From the NCBI GenBank assembly GCA_023140385.1, contig JAGLLT010000044.1, positions 1 to 40,238 on the forward strand: a stretch of DNA of 40,238 nucleotides, written 5' to 3'. The position numbers and the translations under genes were made by a program. This DNA is from Candidatus Omnitrophota bacterium (GTDB lineage Bacteria > Omnitrophota > Gorgyraeia > JAGLLT01). Positions 1 through 9,058 of this stretch are shown one piece after another. Under the pieces are notes generated by a model. It saw only the letters and a program-made list of their open reading frames with translations. It searched no databases and was not told the origin of the DNA. Every line of letters begins with the position of its first letter. Position 1 is the first letter of the stretch.

Positions 1-946
1 TTGAAGGCGCGGGCCTGTTGTCAATAACGGCCAAAAAGGCCGGCATCACCTTGTCTTTTTTATCCCGCAGGCAAAAGAGCTTCTGGCCTTTTTTCATACT
101 GGTCATTAAAACTTCATCAGGCAGGGACAAAAATTTTTTACTAAAACTTCCTGAAATAAAACCGGGGCATTCAACAAGGTTAGTCATTTCATCAAGTAGT
201 TCCATGTCAAAATGCAGGCATCCTTTACACCTGGCGGCAAGAGCGCTAACGCCTTTTTCTATCTTCCGCCTTCTTTCGTTGAAATCTATATCAACACAAT
301 GTTTCTTCACCTTTCTAAAGTAATCCGCGGCGCCCTTAACCTGATAAGGCCCCGGCGCTAAAACCTGATGGCCAAAAGTAACGCCGCCTGATTTAACCCC
401 GGCCAACTCAAACGCAACCGGCATATCATTCCACAAAAGGAGAAGCCACCTGATGGGACGTATAAAGTCGTAGTTTTTATTCCACCGCATATTCTTTTCG
501 CAGGAAATAGAACCAATAAGTTCCTTTATGAGGCCGGGCAGCATAAGGATAGTTTTTTTAGCCGGCTCCTTTTTTATACCGTAAAGGTATTCGCCCTGTG
601 AAGTTTTCCTTATCTCAACATCAATTTCTCTCAAGCCGTTCTTCTTTAAGAATCCCAGAAATGCCCGGGTAGCCTTATTGTTTTCATCAAAGGCCATCTC
701 CTTTGACGGCCCTCTAAATTCTATCTCGCGAGGCTCCTGCAGTTCCCGCACACTCTTTACAAACACAACGAGTCTTCTGTAAGTATCAAAGGTTTCCACC
801 TCTCCAAAGACGATGTGATTACTTTTAAGTATACCGCGGATATTAGCCTTTAGCTGTTTAACTAAAGGATAAATAGAATTTGCCGGCAGCGGCTCTATTC
901 CAATTTCTAACAGTATAGTATTTTTTAAACTATTTTTTTCTGTCAT
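1..946 (-). CDS. glyS: Glycyl-tRNA synthetase beta subunit (partial, N-terminal part)
   Basis: Beta chain of the alpha2-beta2 glycyl-tRNA synthetase, which with GlyQ charges tRNA-Gly in the cytoplasm. The open frame starts at ATG 946 and runs off the left edge with no stop, giving about 315 residues of a family usually near 690. Visible GlyS signatures are the MRW...[12 protein letters not shown] stretch near residue 155, a [10 protein letters not shown] segment, and the [11 protein letters not shown]...[10 protein letters not shown] block near residue 270. The start overlaps the end of glyQ by 17 bp, so translation is probably coupled. The C-terminal tRNA-binding part lies outside the window. 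Confidence 0.93.
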   Translation of the reverse strand, partial: MTEKNSLKNTILLEIGIEPLPANSIYPLVKQLKANIRGILKSNHIVFGEVETFDTYRRLVVFVKSVRELQEPREIEFRGPSKEMAFDENNKATRAFLGFLKKNGLREIDVEIRKTSQGEYLYGIKKEPAKKTILMLPGLIKELIGSISCEKNMRWNKNYDFIRPIRWLLLLWNDMPVAFELAGVKSGGVTFGHQVLAPGPYQVKGAADYFRKVKKHCVDIDFNERRRKIEKGVSALAARCKGCLHFDMELLDEMTNLVECPGFISGSFSKKFLSLPDEVLMTSMKKGQKLFCLRDKKDKVMPAFLAVIDNRPAPS

Positions 947-1784
947 GATTTTTTTCATAATAAATACGGGCGCACCCGGAAGCAAGTTTTCTTACCCTTG
1001 TTATGTAAGTAGCCCTTTCCGTTGAACTAATAGCCCCCCGGGCATCAAGTACATTAAATATGTGTGATATTTTTAAAACACATTCATAGGCGGGAATAGC
1101 CAGGCCGGCGGCAATTAACCGTCCGGCTTCTCCTTCGTACATCTCAAACAATTTAAGATGCAAACCAACGTCGGCCTTTTCAAAGTTATATTCAGAGCAC
1201 TCCTTTTCTCTCTCCCTCTGAAGGTCTCCGTAAGTTATACCCTCTGACCATTCGAGTTCAAAAAGGTCATATTTATTTTGGAGAACCATAGCTATTCTTT
1301 CCAAGCCATAGGTAATTTCACAGGGCACCTCTCCTAACTCTATACCGCCAATTTGCTGCATATAGGTAAATTGTGTAATCTCCAGGCCATCCAGCCAGAC
1401 CTCCCAGCCCAACCCCTTAGCTCCAAGAGTAGGAGATGACCAGTCATCCTCAATAAACTTTAAGTCGTGTTTCTTTGTGTCTATGCCGATATGCCTCAGG
1501 CTTTCAAAATACAGGTCTCTGACATTTTCAGGTGAGGGCTTTAAGATTACCTGATACTGATAATAAAACTGGAGCCTTAGCGGATTATCGGCGTATCTGC
1601 CGTCAGTGGGACGGCGTGAGGGTTGAATAAAAGCGGTATTCCACTTACCTTTATCCAGGCACTTCAAAAATGTAGCTGTATGAAAAGTTCCCGCCCCAAC
1701 TTCAATATCATAAGGATAGACGATCACACAGCCCTTGCTTTTCCAGAAACTTTCTATCGTAGAAACCAAATCCTGAAATTTCAT
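930..1784 (-). CDS. glyQ: Glycyl-tRNA synthetase alpha subunit
   Basis: Catalytic alpha chain of the bacterial heterotetrameric glycyl-tRNA synthetase, 284 residues against a usual length near 300. Family landmarks are present: [38 protein letters not shown] at the N-terminus is unmistakable, followed by [14 protein letters not shown] and the [23 protein letters not shown] block. It overlaps glyS by 17 bp downstream. A good sigma-70-type promoter lies just upstream, so glyQS looks like a transcription unit separate from the recO-containing operon. The Shine-Dalgarno sequence is weak (AAAGGT about 8 nt before the ATG). Confidence 0.97.
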   Translation of the reverse strand: MKFQDLVSTIESFWKSKGCVIVYPYDIEVGAGTFHTATFLKCLDKGKWNTAFIQPSRRPTDGRYADNPLRLQFYYQYQVILKPSPENVRDLYFESLRHIGIDTKKHDLKFIEDDWSSPTLGAKGLGWEVWLDGLEITQFTYMQQIGGIELGEVPCEITYGLERIAMVLQNKYDLFELEWSEGITYGDLQREREKECSEYNFEKADVGLHLKLFEMYEGEAGRLIAAGLAIPAYECVLKISHIFNVLDARGAISSTERATYITRVRKLASGCARIYYEKNHDRKK

Positions 1785-1811
1785 TTAAAAACCTTTAATT
1801 TTAGTTGAGCC

Positions 1812-1840
1812 ATTTTAACACAGCAACTTTTACCAAGCAA
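1812..1840 (-). promoter_or_regulatory. Sigma-70-type promoter of glyQS
   Basis: On the minus strand a TTGCTT -35 box (1840..1835) and a TAAAAT -10 box (1817..1812) are separated by exactly 17 bp. The -10 lies 28 nt upstream of the glyQ ATG. No terminator was recognised between recO and this promoter, so read-through from recO remains possible. Confidence 0.6.
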
Positions 1841-1876
1841 GATTATATTTTTAATTTTAATTTTACGTTATCAACC

Positions 1877-1928
1877 ATCAGCTCATAGCTCTTTGTTTTA
1901 TACGCTATGCGCCATACGCTAAACGCTA
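1877..1928. repeat. Degenerate heptanucleotide tandem repeat (recO-glyQ gap)
   Basis: The plus strand reads as consecutive 7-bp units: ATCAGCT, CATAGCT, then after ten bases TACGCTA, TGCGCCA, TACGCTA, AACGCTA (1901-1928). The four later units share the pattern NRCGCYA. It fills the 167-bp gap between recO and glyQ upstream of the glyQ promoter. The same 7-bp period with different sequence recurs twice in valS and in front of cimA. Function unknown. Confidence 0.6.
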
Positions 1929-1951
1929 TTAAAACACGCTTTACACTTTTT

Positions 1952-2698
1952 TTACGTGATGGCCTCTACAAAACTTTTTGATTTTATATTCGTATTAATG
2001 TGGAAACTAATAAAATCGCTTAATATTTTGCTTAACTGCCCTTTCACCTTACTGGTTAAATTGAGCCGCCAGACGTTATCAAAATCGGCCTTTTCTATGT
2101 GCAGCATAGTTGCCAGTGTTCCGTTATAAATCTCAAGAGAGCTTCTGTCGCTGCTAAAACATTCATCACAAAGAAGACCTCCGAGGCTGGTACTAAATCT
2201 GGCTCTTTTTGAAACAGACCTGGCGCAAATTATACAGGAATCTACTCTGGGCTTAAAACCGGAAAGGATTAAGGTTTTTATTTCATATATGTTTTTAACG
2301 GCGGCCGGATTACCCTTTTTTTTCAGGGAAAGCAGAGTTTTTAATATCAGCCTGAAAAGTTTCTCGTTTTTATCTTCATTTATAGTTATAGCATTGAGAA
2401 GCTCAATGAAATAAAAAGCATAGATTGTTTTTTCATAATCTATCCTTATCTCCTTAAAGTAATCTATTAAATCACACTGGCCAACCGTGTAAAGGCCGCC
2501 CCGGTTTTTTTTATAAAAAATAATTTCTGAAAGACTATATAATTCTAAAGAGTTATACGTCTTATTCAGGCCGCCCCTCACCCCTTTCATAACTCCGCTG
2601 ATCTTGCCAAAATCTTCAGTGTAAAAAGTGGCGAGAACTGACGTCTCCCGCAATCTTTGTTTTTTTAAGATTATTGCCCGGCTCTTCTCAACGCTCAT
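1952..2698 (-). CDS. recO: DNA repair protein RecO
   Basis: Recombination mediator that with RecR loads RecA onto SSB-coated single-stranded DNA. The 248-residue length is typical. The N-terminal OB fold begins SRAIILKKQRLRETSVLATFYTEDFGKISGVMKGVRG, a standard RecO opening. A zinc-binding set CIIC near residue 155 and LCDEC near residue 178 matches the CxxC...CxxC of many RecO proteins. It follows mgtE by 33 bp and is probably the last gene of the long housekeeping operon. The start is ATG with no strong Shine-Dalgarno sequence. Confidence 0.93.
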   Translation of the reverse strand: MSVEKSRAIILKKQRLRETSVLATFYTEDFGKISGVMKGVRGGLNKTYNSLELYSLSEIIFYKKNRGGLYTVGQCDLIDYFKEIRIDYEKTIYAFYFIELLNAITINEDKNEKLFRLILKTLLSLKKKGNPAAVKNIYEIKTLILSGFKPRVDSCIICARSVSKRARFSTSLGGLLCDECFSSDRSSLEIYNGTLATMLHIEKADFDNVWRLNLTSKVKGQLSKILSDFISFHINTNIKSKSFVEAIT

Positions 2699-2731
2699 TT
2701 AGAATACTCAAGGGGTACGCTTATAAAAAAT

Positions 2732-4030
2732 TCAGGTAAATACCCGAAACAGCCACGTGGCCAGTAAAAAGTAAATCAGAACACCCGTTATATCATTGGC
2801 CGTAGTTATAAAAGGGCCGCTGGCTATAGCCGGATCAATATCCAATTTCTCAAATAAAAAAGGAATTAAAACGCCGATGAGGGCAGCTACAATAATAGCG
2901 GCAAACATGGAAATCATTAAAACCAGGCCAAGTAAAGGATTGCTATCCAGCCAATAGGCCACCGCCCCAACCACAACTCCGCAGACCGTGCCCATTATTA
3001 AAGCCTGCTTTAACTCCTTCATCAATACTTTTATTACCTGGTCGATACTTATAGAGCCCGTCGCCAATCCCCGGACGGTAATAGTTGATGACTGCATACC
3101 TATATTGCCGCCCATACCTGTAATAACCGGAATGAAAAAAGCCATAGCGATAACCTTCTCCAGAGTCAGCTGGAAATTTTTGATAAGACTGGCCACAATG
3201 ATACCGCCGCACAAAGTAGCAATAAGCCAGGGCAGCCTGTACTGGGCGACCTTAAAGGCCGACCCTTTCAAAAGTTCTTCATGGCTGATGCCGGCCATCT
3301 TATATATGTCTTCCGTGTCCTCTTCTTTAATAACGTCAATAACATCATCAACCGTAATAATTCCAAGAAGCTTCTTATCTTCGGCTACAACCGGCACCGC
3401 TAAAAGGTCATATTTGGATACTATTTTAGCCACCTCTTCCTGATCCATCTCCGGATTAACAGTGACGGCCTCACGATTTACCAGCTCACGCAGTTTGGCA
3501 TTAGGCGGGGCTGTGATTAAATTCTTAATCGGCAAAATTCCGATAAATCTATTCTCTTTGTCAACTACATAGATGTAAACTATCTGCTCCTTAGTTTCTT
3601 TAGCAAACTGCCGCAAGGCCTCAATGGCCCGCGAGGTGGTGAAACTCTCATTTAAGGCCAAAAGATTAGTGGTCATAATTCCGCCGGCGCTTTCCTCGGG
3701 ATACTTCATTAGCTCCTGAACCTCCAGCGAATCCTCTTTTTTCATTAGGCGCAAAACATCTTTCTGCTTTTCGCTGGATAGATCGGCCAGTATATCCGCC
3801 GCCTCATCAGGAGGCAGCATTTCAACCATTTTGGAAATCTTAAAACTGGAAAGCTCTCTTAAAAGCTGAGATTCACCTTGCGCCTCAAGCTCGCTTAAAA
3901 CCTGGGCCGCCTTTTCATAATCCAGAGCCGCGAGTATAGCCAACCTGTCCCCATGCTCCTTTTTGCGCAAGACATCCGCTATGTCGGCAGGATGCATCGC
4001 TGACAGTTCCCTGATGTTTTTACTCTCCAT
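2732..4030 (-). CDS. mgtE: Magnesium transporter MgtE
   Basis: Inner-membrane Mg2+ channel of 432 residues (family about 450). Domains in order: a helical MgtE N domain (about 1-130, with HPADIADVLR and LPPDEAADILADLSSEKQ), a pair of CBS domains (about 130-255, including LLAVPVVAEDKKLLGIITVDDVIDVI), a connecting helix, and five membrane segments (about 275-430) with the MgtE signature PVITGMGGNIGMQSSTITVRGLA. In characterised members the cytosolic domains sense Mg2+ and gate the pore. The start overlaps the end of the upstream DUF502 gene by 11 bp, indicating one operon. Confidence 0.95.
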   Translation of the reverse strand: MESKNIRELSAMHPADIADVLRKKEHGDRLAILAALDYEKAAQVLSELEAQGESQLLRELSSFKISKMVEMLPPDEAADILADLSSEKQKDVLRLMKKEDSLEVQELMKYPEESAGGIMTTNLLALNESFTTSRAIEALRQFAKETKEQIVYIYVVDKENRFIGILPIKNLITAPPNAKLRELVNREAVTVNPEMDQEEVAKIVSKYDLLAVPVVAEDKKLLGIITVDDVIDVIKEEDTEDIYKMAGISHEELLKGSAFKVAQYRLPWLIATLCGGIIVASLIKNFQLTLEKVIAMAFFIPVITGMGGNIGMQSSTITVRGLATGSISIDQVIKVLMKELKQALIMGTVCGVVVGAVAYWLDSNPLLGLVLMISMFAAIIVAALIGVLIPFLFEKLDIDPAIASGPFITTANDITGVLIYFLLATWLFRVFT

Positions 4031-4682
4031 CTTTTGGCCCTTCTTTTTTATAATCCGGCGTTACCTTGCCGCCGGAGACAACAAGTTTTAAGGCTTCTTC
4101 AACGCTCATATCAAGACATACCAGCTCTTTATCCGGCACCAGAATAAATATCCCTGAAGTTGGATTAGGTGTCGTGGGAATAAAAACGTTTATCATATTT
4201 AACCGTGTCCTGGCCTGCAGTTCTTCTTTGGTTTCGGAGATTACAAAACCGATTGAATAAATGCCCCTGCGGGGATATTCCACAAGAACCGCCTTCTCAA
4301 AGATAATTCTTCCCGAACCCAGAAAAGCGTTGCTTAACTGCTTAATGGACATATATATCTTGCTTATCATGGGCACTTTTAGAAAAAGCCGCTCAACAAA
4401 AGAAAATATTTTTCTGATTACAAAAATTCTCGCCGCCAGGCCCACTATAATTACTGAAGTAATAATACCAATAAAGACAACTCCTTTAAATATCTGAACG
4501 GCATAAGGAAAATAAATATCCGGCAGATAAGGCTGGACGGTCTGAATCAACAAGTTCGATATGGGTTCAACTATATAAGTAAGCGTTTTAATTACCAGCA
4601 GCCTGAATATTACATAAGTCAAAACTATCGGTAATATTACCACCAAACCTGTTAGAAAATAATTTCGCAGTTTTCTAAACAA
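4020..4682 (-). CDS. DUF502 family membrane protein
   Basis: A 220-residue inner-membrane protein of the widely conserved DUF502 family, whose molecular role is not established. Two membrane segments are visible: about residues 9-33 (YFLTGLVVILPIVLTYVIF) and about 64-88 (GVVFIGIITSVIIVGL). The cytosolic part contains the family blocks VPMISKIYMSIKQLSNAFL, VEYPRRGIYSIGFV and NVFIPTTPNPTSGIFILVP. The start is a TTG at 4682, chosen because AGGAG lies about 8 nt upstream and the TTG opens the conserved N-terminus. It overlaps mgtE by 11 bp. Confidence 0.88.
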   Translation of the reverse strand: MFRKLRNYFLTGLVVILPIVLTYVIFRLLVIKTLTYIVEPISNLLIQTVQPYLPDIYFPYAVQIFKGVVFIGIITSVIIVGLAARIFVIRKIFSFVERLFLKVPMISKIYMSIKQLSNAFLGSGRIIFEKAVLVEYPRRGIYSIGFVISETKEELQARTRLNMINVFIPTTPNPTSGIFILVPDKELVCLDMSVEEALKLVVSGGKVTPDYKKEGPKDGE

Positions 4683-4715
4683 CTTTAAACTCCTATGGTT
4701 TAATCAGTTTCACTT

Positions 4716-5429
4716 TTAATAAAAAAATCGATAAAAAATCTGAAAGCACAACAAAGTTACTATTACTCCCAGCACTCCCCCCGCAACAACCTCCCACAAG
4801 GTATGAATTTTAACCCGCACCCTGCTCTGGGCAATCAAGATTACCATTATCAAGACAAGAACCGCCACCAGGCTTTCTTTGGTCACCAAAACAAGAACTG
4901 TCCATATTGAAAAGGCAACCGCCGCGTGGCCCGAGGGCATCCCTCCCCGCAAAGGCTTCCCTTTTTTTGAAAGGGTCTTAGTTAAGATTACTAAAAAAAC
5001 AACAATTAATAACGAAGCAAATGTTATATGCCATGGCGAATACTGAATCCTTAACAAAATGGCTTCTATCTCAAAATCAATGATGGGCCTGGAGAAAACC
5101 AGGTAACCGACTATGAGGGAGTTAATGGCGGCAATTAACACACAGCCTGCTGTTACGTCTTTAACAACCCTTGCCAGCGGATGGAAGTTCGGCGTAATTA
5201 AGTCTATCACTTTCTCCACCGCCGTATTAAACATCTCCGTGATAAGAACCAGGCTCGCGGCAATGGCTACGAGGATAATCTCTGTCTTAGCCAGATTAAG
5301 AAAAAACGATAAAACAACTATAAGGACCGCGCATAAAAAATGCAGCCTCATATTTCTCTGGGTCTTTACGGTATAAATAACACCTTCTATGGCCGCGTTA
5401 AAACTATCAACCAAGGTTCTTTTTTGCAT
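4716..5429 (-). CDS. Fused lipid kinase (DgkA-type) and PAP2 phosphatase
   Basis: Inner-membrane protein of 237 residues that joins two lipid enzymes. Residues about 1-110 form a DgkA/undecaprenol kinase domain: NAAIEG near 11-16, the RNMRLHF segment, and the EMFNTAVEKVIDL signature at 65-77 whose Glu and Asn residues bind metal-ATP in characterised enzymes. Residues about 130-237 form a PAP2 phosphatase: KGKPLRGG (156-163), PSGH (165-168) and SRVRVKIHTLWE (202-213). The last motif has Glu where the classical SRx5Hx3D has Asp. Known members of these families make or recycle undecaprenyl phosphate for cell-wall synthesis; the exact substrate here is inference. The gene overlaps the end of ybeY by 23 bp. 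Confidence 0.87.
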   Translation of the reverse strand: MQKRTLVDSFNAAIEGVIYTVKTQRNMRLHFLCAVLIVVLSFFLNLAKTEIILVAIAASLVLITEMFNTAVEKVIDLITPNFHPLARVVKDVTAGCVLIAAINSLIVGYLVFSRPIIDFEIEAILLRIQYSPWHITFASLLIVVFLVILTKTLSKKGKPLRGGMPSGHAAVAFSIWTVLVLVTKESLVAVLVLIMVILIAQSRVRVKIHTLWEVVAGGVLGVIVTLLCFQIFYRFFY

Positions 5430-5859
5430 AGTCTTTCAGGAGGCCTTCCTGCCGTTCAGCCAACTTTAAAAAATCTTTTTTAGTATAATCGCTCCAGCCT
5501 AAAAGATGCAATAAGCCGTGTATTATATAAAGCCTGATTTCACTTATAATACTTTTTTTTAAAGAAGCGGCCTGTCTTCTCGCGGTCTCTACAGAAATCA
5601 CAACATCCCCCAGATATGGCGCTGTCAAAGCCTTGGTGCGGCTGCTTTCCTGATAAAAAGATAAAACATCGGTCGCTTTATTTTTATTACGAAATTTCGC
5701 GTTAAATTTTTTTATCTCTTTATCACCGGTAAAAAGAATACTTACTTCCGTATTTTTACAACCTTCTTTTTTAAAAACAAACTTGCTAAACCGGCACAAT
5801 TCTTTCAAAGGCAAATGATAAAAATTTTGCTCATTTATTATATTTACCTTTAAGGCCAT
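5407..5859 (-). CDS. ybeY: Endoribonuclease YbeY (rRNA maturation factor)
   Basis: Metal-dependent endoribonuclease involved in 16S rRNA 3' maturation and ribosome quality control. I choose ATG 5859 (150 residues, starting MALKVNII) over ATG 5895 because purine-rich sequence precedes it and the extra residues fall in the pgpH overlap. Conserved parts are FRNKNKATDVLSFYQ, YLGDVVISVE and the metal-site helix HGLLHLLGWSDY. The classical motif HxxxHxxGxDH has a third His; here that place is Asp (GWSDY). A similar Asp variant occurs in some other phyla, so this is not necessarily loss of function. The phoH-pgpH-ybeY-dgkA order is a common bacterial arrangement. Confidence 0.93.
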   Translation of the reverse strand: MALKVNIINEQNFYHLPLKELCRFSKFVFKKEGCKNTEVSILFTGDKEIKKFNAKFRNKNKATDVLSFYQESSRTKALTAPYLGDVVISVETARRQAASLKKSIISEIRLYIIHGLLHLLGWSDYTKKDFLKLAERQEGLLKDYAKKNLG

Positions 5860-5881
5860 TACCGCTCTCTTCGCTCCTCTG

Positions 5882-8086
5882 TTACTCCGCTTCATTATCG
5901 GGATCGGGATACTCCACCCTGCTATGATAAATGCCGGCCAGCAGCCTTGAAAAACTCGCGGATATTTTATGCAAATCCTTTAAAGTTAAATCACACTCAT
6001 CTAACTGGCCGTCAATAAACTTATTGTTAATTATCTTTTGCACAGTCTTCTTAATTTTCTTGTGTGTCGGGCTGGCAATAGCACGCGTAGCCGCCTCGAC
6101 TGAATCAGCGAGGAGAACGAGAGCCACTTCCTTTGTTTGAGGCAGAGGCGCGTTATACCTGAAATCCTCCTCCTTTACCTCACCATCCTTCTTCTCCCGC
6201 TCTAACGCCCGCTGATAAAAATAAAAGGTAAGGCTTGTCCCGTGGTGCTGCCGTATAAAGTCTAAAATAGTATCGCTCAGTTTGTACTTCCTGGCTAACT
6301 CAACTCCCTCTTTTATATGACTGGTAATAATTAAACTGCTCATTTTTGGGGCAAGCTCAGCATGCTTATCATCAAAGCCCATTTGATTTTCACTAAAGTA
6401 CTCCGGTTTGCTCAACTTGCCAATATCATGATAATAAGCGCCGACCCTGGCCAGCAATGAGTTGGCTCCTATACTATCGGCCGCGCCCTCGGCTAAGTTA
6501 CCGACTATTAAACTATGATGGTAAGTCCCCGGCGCTTTAATAACCATTTCCTTCAGTAAAGGGTGATTAAGATCCGAGAGTTCCAGCAGGCTGATATTAG
6601 TTGTAATCTTAAAAAGATATTCGAGCACCGGCAAAATGCCCATTACGATAAAAGCGCAAACCAAACCGTTAATTAACCCCCAGAAACTTTCATATAATAC
6701 AGCTTTACCGTTTAATCCATGCATAAAATCTATATTTATAATAGTCAGGCAGCTCATTAGTCCGACAAAGAAGCCGGCTTTTAAAACCTGAGCCCGCCTT
6801 CTAACATTTTGTACTAAGTATATACCAATAAAGCCGCCGCTCAAACTGTAAATAAAGGTGCTCAACTGCTCACCGGTTATTATACCCACAAAGATACTTA
6901 AAAAAAGCGTCATAACAATAGCCAGCCTACCGTTAAGCAGAATGGCTATCAAAATAGAAATGCTTGCCAGAGGAATTAAGTAAACCGATAAAATCGAAAG
7001 CGATATTATTTTAGCTGACAGAATAATTAAAAAGGAAAGAAGCCCAATTAAAACCAGATACCTCGTATTTAAAAATACCGCGGGTTCATATAATTTGAGA
7101 TAAAGCAGAAAGAGCAGAAAAAACATGATAACAAACGTACTTATACTATAATAATAATATATTTTTGATGTTTTATTGCTTTCCTTATTTTGAATCTCCT
7201 GAGCTTTTTGAAGGTAAAGCGTATGCTGTCCGGTTACAAGCTGGCTTTTAGCAACTATAATACTGTTCTTTTTAATTAAATTCTGTCTGTAGACCGGAAG
7301 CGCTTTGTCTCTGGCTTCCTGCTTCCTTTTACCTGTCAACTCCTCGTTAAAAACGAGATTAGCCGATAAAACCCGGCTTATAATCTCCAAAGATGCGCTC
7401 CTGGCGTCCCGGCTGTCTAATCTGTCATTAATCAACCCTTGAGCAACCTCCAAAGCTTCAGCTTCCGTAATAACTTCATCAACTCCGGCGATCACCTCAA
7501 CATTCGCGCTTCGGTCTATAATGGTTATTTTCTTATCTCTCCTATCCAACTCCTTCTTTTTTTCAGGTACAACTATCGGCTTAGCCATTATCTCCCTAAG
7601 AAGGCCTTCAGTTACCCGCTCTATAGAGCTTAACTCTTTTTCCGCAAGAGCCATAAGGTAAGAAATATAGGAACTCTTTAAACTAATAGAGGTTTTGGTT
7701 TTTAAGGATGACGCTTTACGCTTTTCATTAAGCTTATCATCTTTTTTAAGCAGAGATATTTCATCAAAATAAATAGAAACCTCCGACAGAACCTGCCTTA
7801 CCTCTTCATTGTCTATCTCGTAAACATCCCGGACACCTGCGGCGGCATCTTCTTTTTTTTGCCTTGTCATCTTTTGGTTAATACCGGCCGGCACGTAAAA
7901 ATCACTGGGAGCCTTAATGGTTTTTGTAGCTATATCTCCCTCTCGTAAGCCGCCTTCATAAGGCCGCGGGCCGATGAGAATAATAAAAACGAAAGTGAGG
8001 CAAAAAACTGCTATTAAAAGAAAAGATGTCGTCTTCCTCAATACCGCGCGCGGATCTATAGACTTTAGAGCCTTATATCTTTTCAT
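5882..8086 (-). CDS. pgpH: 7TM-HD family phosphohydrolase, PgpH-like
   Basis: Membrane-bound HD-domain protein of about 734 residues; PgpH homologues hydrolyse the second messenger c-di-AMP. An N-terminal membrane helix (LLIAVFCLTFVFIILIG) is followed by a long extracytoplasmic 7TMR-HDED region with the DVYEIDNEEV segment, then a cluster of membrane helices (about 310-490), then a cytosolic HD domain. The HD site is visible in GTYHHSLIVGNLAEGAA, GAYYHDIGKLSKP, and IRQHHGTSL. I prefer ATG 8086, which begins MKRYKALK, has AAAAGGGAC upstream and overlaps phoH by 14 bp; the longer frame from 8149 would overlap by 77 bp. No di-adenylate cyclase gene is in the window. Confidence 0.92.
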   Translation of the reverse strand: MKRYKALKSIDPRAVLRKTTSFLLIAVFCLTFVFIILIGPRPYEGGLREGDIATKTIKAPSDFYVPAGINQKMTRQKKEDAAAGVRDVYEIDNEEVRQVLSEVSIYFDEISLLKKDDKLNEKRKASSLKTKTSISLKSSYISYLMALAEKELSSIERVTEGLLREIMAKPIVVPEKKKELDRRDKKITIIDRSANVEVIAGVDEVITEAEALEVAQGLINDRLDSRDARSASLEIISRVLSANLVFNEELTGKRKQEARDKALPVYRQNLIKKNSIIVAKSQLVTGQHTLYLQKAQEIQNKESNKTSKIYYYYSISTFVIMFFLLFLLYLKLYEPAVFLNTRYLVLIGLLSFLIILSAKIISLSILSVYLIPLASISILIAILLNGRLAIVMTLFLSIFVGIITGEQLSTFIYSLSGGFIGIYLVQNVRRRAQVLKAGFFVGLMSCLTIINIDFMHGLNGKAVLYESFWGLINGLVCAFIVMGILPVLEYLFKITTNISLLELSDLNHPLLKEMVIKAPGTYHHSLIVGNLAEGAADSIGANSLLARVGAYYHDIGKLSKPEYFSENQMGFDDKHAELAPKMSSLIITSHIKEGVELARKYKLSDTILDFIRQHHGTSLTFYFYQRALEREKKDGEVKEEDFRYNAPLPQTKEVALVLLADSVEAATRAIASPTHKKIKKTVQKIINNKFIDGQLDECDLTLKDLHKISASFSRLLAGIYHSRVEYPDPDNEAE

Positions 8087-9041
8087 CCTGTCCCTTTTCA
8101 AATTTTTCATAAGCCGAAATAATTTCCTGCACCAATTCATGCCTGACAATATCTTTGCCGCTTAGATAAACAAACTTTATGCCTTTTATGTCTTTTAATA
8201 CTGCCTGGATATGCACAAGCCCGGAGGGCTTGCCGCCGGGCAGGTCACTTTGAGTAATATCGCCCGTAACAACCGTTTTGGAGTTAAAACCTAAACGGGT
8301 TAAAAACATCTTCATTTGCTCGGCCGTGCAGTTTTGCGCCTCATCTAAAATAATAAAAGAGTCGTTTAATGTCCTGCCTCTCATATACGCCAGAGGAGCA
8401 ACCTCAATGACTCCCTTATCCATGTAACTCTTAACCCTGTCTACCTCCAGCATATCATACAAAGCATCATACAGCGGCCTTAAGTATGGGCTGACCTTTT
8501 CATAAAAATCACCCGGTAAAAATCCCAAACTCTCCCCCGCCTCTACCGCCGGCCTGGCCAAAATAATCCTGCTTGACTCTCCTTTTATCAAACTCTCCAC
8601 CGCCATAGCCATAGCCAGATAAGTCTTGCCTGTTCCGGCAGGGCCTATGCTGACTGTTATATCAAAGTTTCTAATGGCATCAATATACTCTTTCTGCCCG
8701 GCGGTTTTGGGAACTACAGGCTGTCTTTTATGGGAAACTTTTATTTTATCAAGATAAATTTTATCAATTTTTATTGGTTCATCGTTTTTTAGGTTTTTAA
8801 CGGCATAGGCCAGTTCAGATTTTTTTATTACTCCTCCCTTTCTGATGACCAGAAGGACCTCCTTAAATAAATCTATGGCCTTTTTTATATTTTTGTCACT
8901 GCCGCGAACGGTAAGCTTTTCACCGCGCGATATAACGGAAACATTCAACTCCTCCTCAATAAGCCTGAGGTTTTCATCATGCTTGCCAAAAAGCGCGCGG
9001 GCTTCTTTGTTATCCTTTAAGTCAATAGCCTTCGCCGTCAT
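8073..9041 (-). CDS. phoH: PhoH family ATPase
   Basis: Cytosolic P-loop ATPase of 322 residues, related to the helicase-like PhoH/YbeZ proteins that work with YbeY in RNA metabolism. An N-terminal KH-like or PhoH-L region (about 1-110) precedes the ATPase. Walker A is GPAGTGKTYLAMA near residue 137, followed by RPAVEAGESLGFLPGD, Walker B SFIILDEAQNC, and TRLGFNSKTVVTGDITQSDLP. Length and motifs are standard. It sits 17 bp after the LysM lipoprotein gene and overlaps pgpH. Its position beside ybeY supports a joint role in rRNA processing (inference from gene order). Confidence 0.95.
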   Translation of the reverse strand: MTAKAIDLKDNKEARALFGKHDENLRLIEEELNVSVISRGEKLTVRGSDKNIKKAIDLFKEVLLVIRKGGVIKKSELAYAVKNLKNDEPIKIDKIYLDKIKVSHKRQPVVPKTAGQKEYIDAIRNFDITVSIGPAGTGKTYLAMAMAVESLIKGESSRIILARPAVEAGESLGFLPGDFYEKVSPYLRPLYDALYDMLEVDRVKSYMDKGVIEVAPLAYMRGRTLNDSFIILDEAQNCTAEQMKMFLTRLGFNSKTVVTGDITQSDLPGGKPSGLVHIQAVLKDIKGIKFVYLSGKDIVRHELVQEIISAYEKFEKGQDEKI

Positions 9042-9058
9042 ATAGTTCTCGGAAAGGT

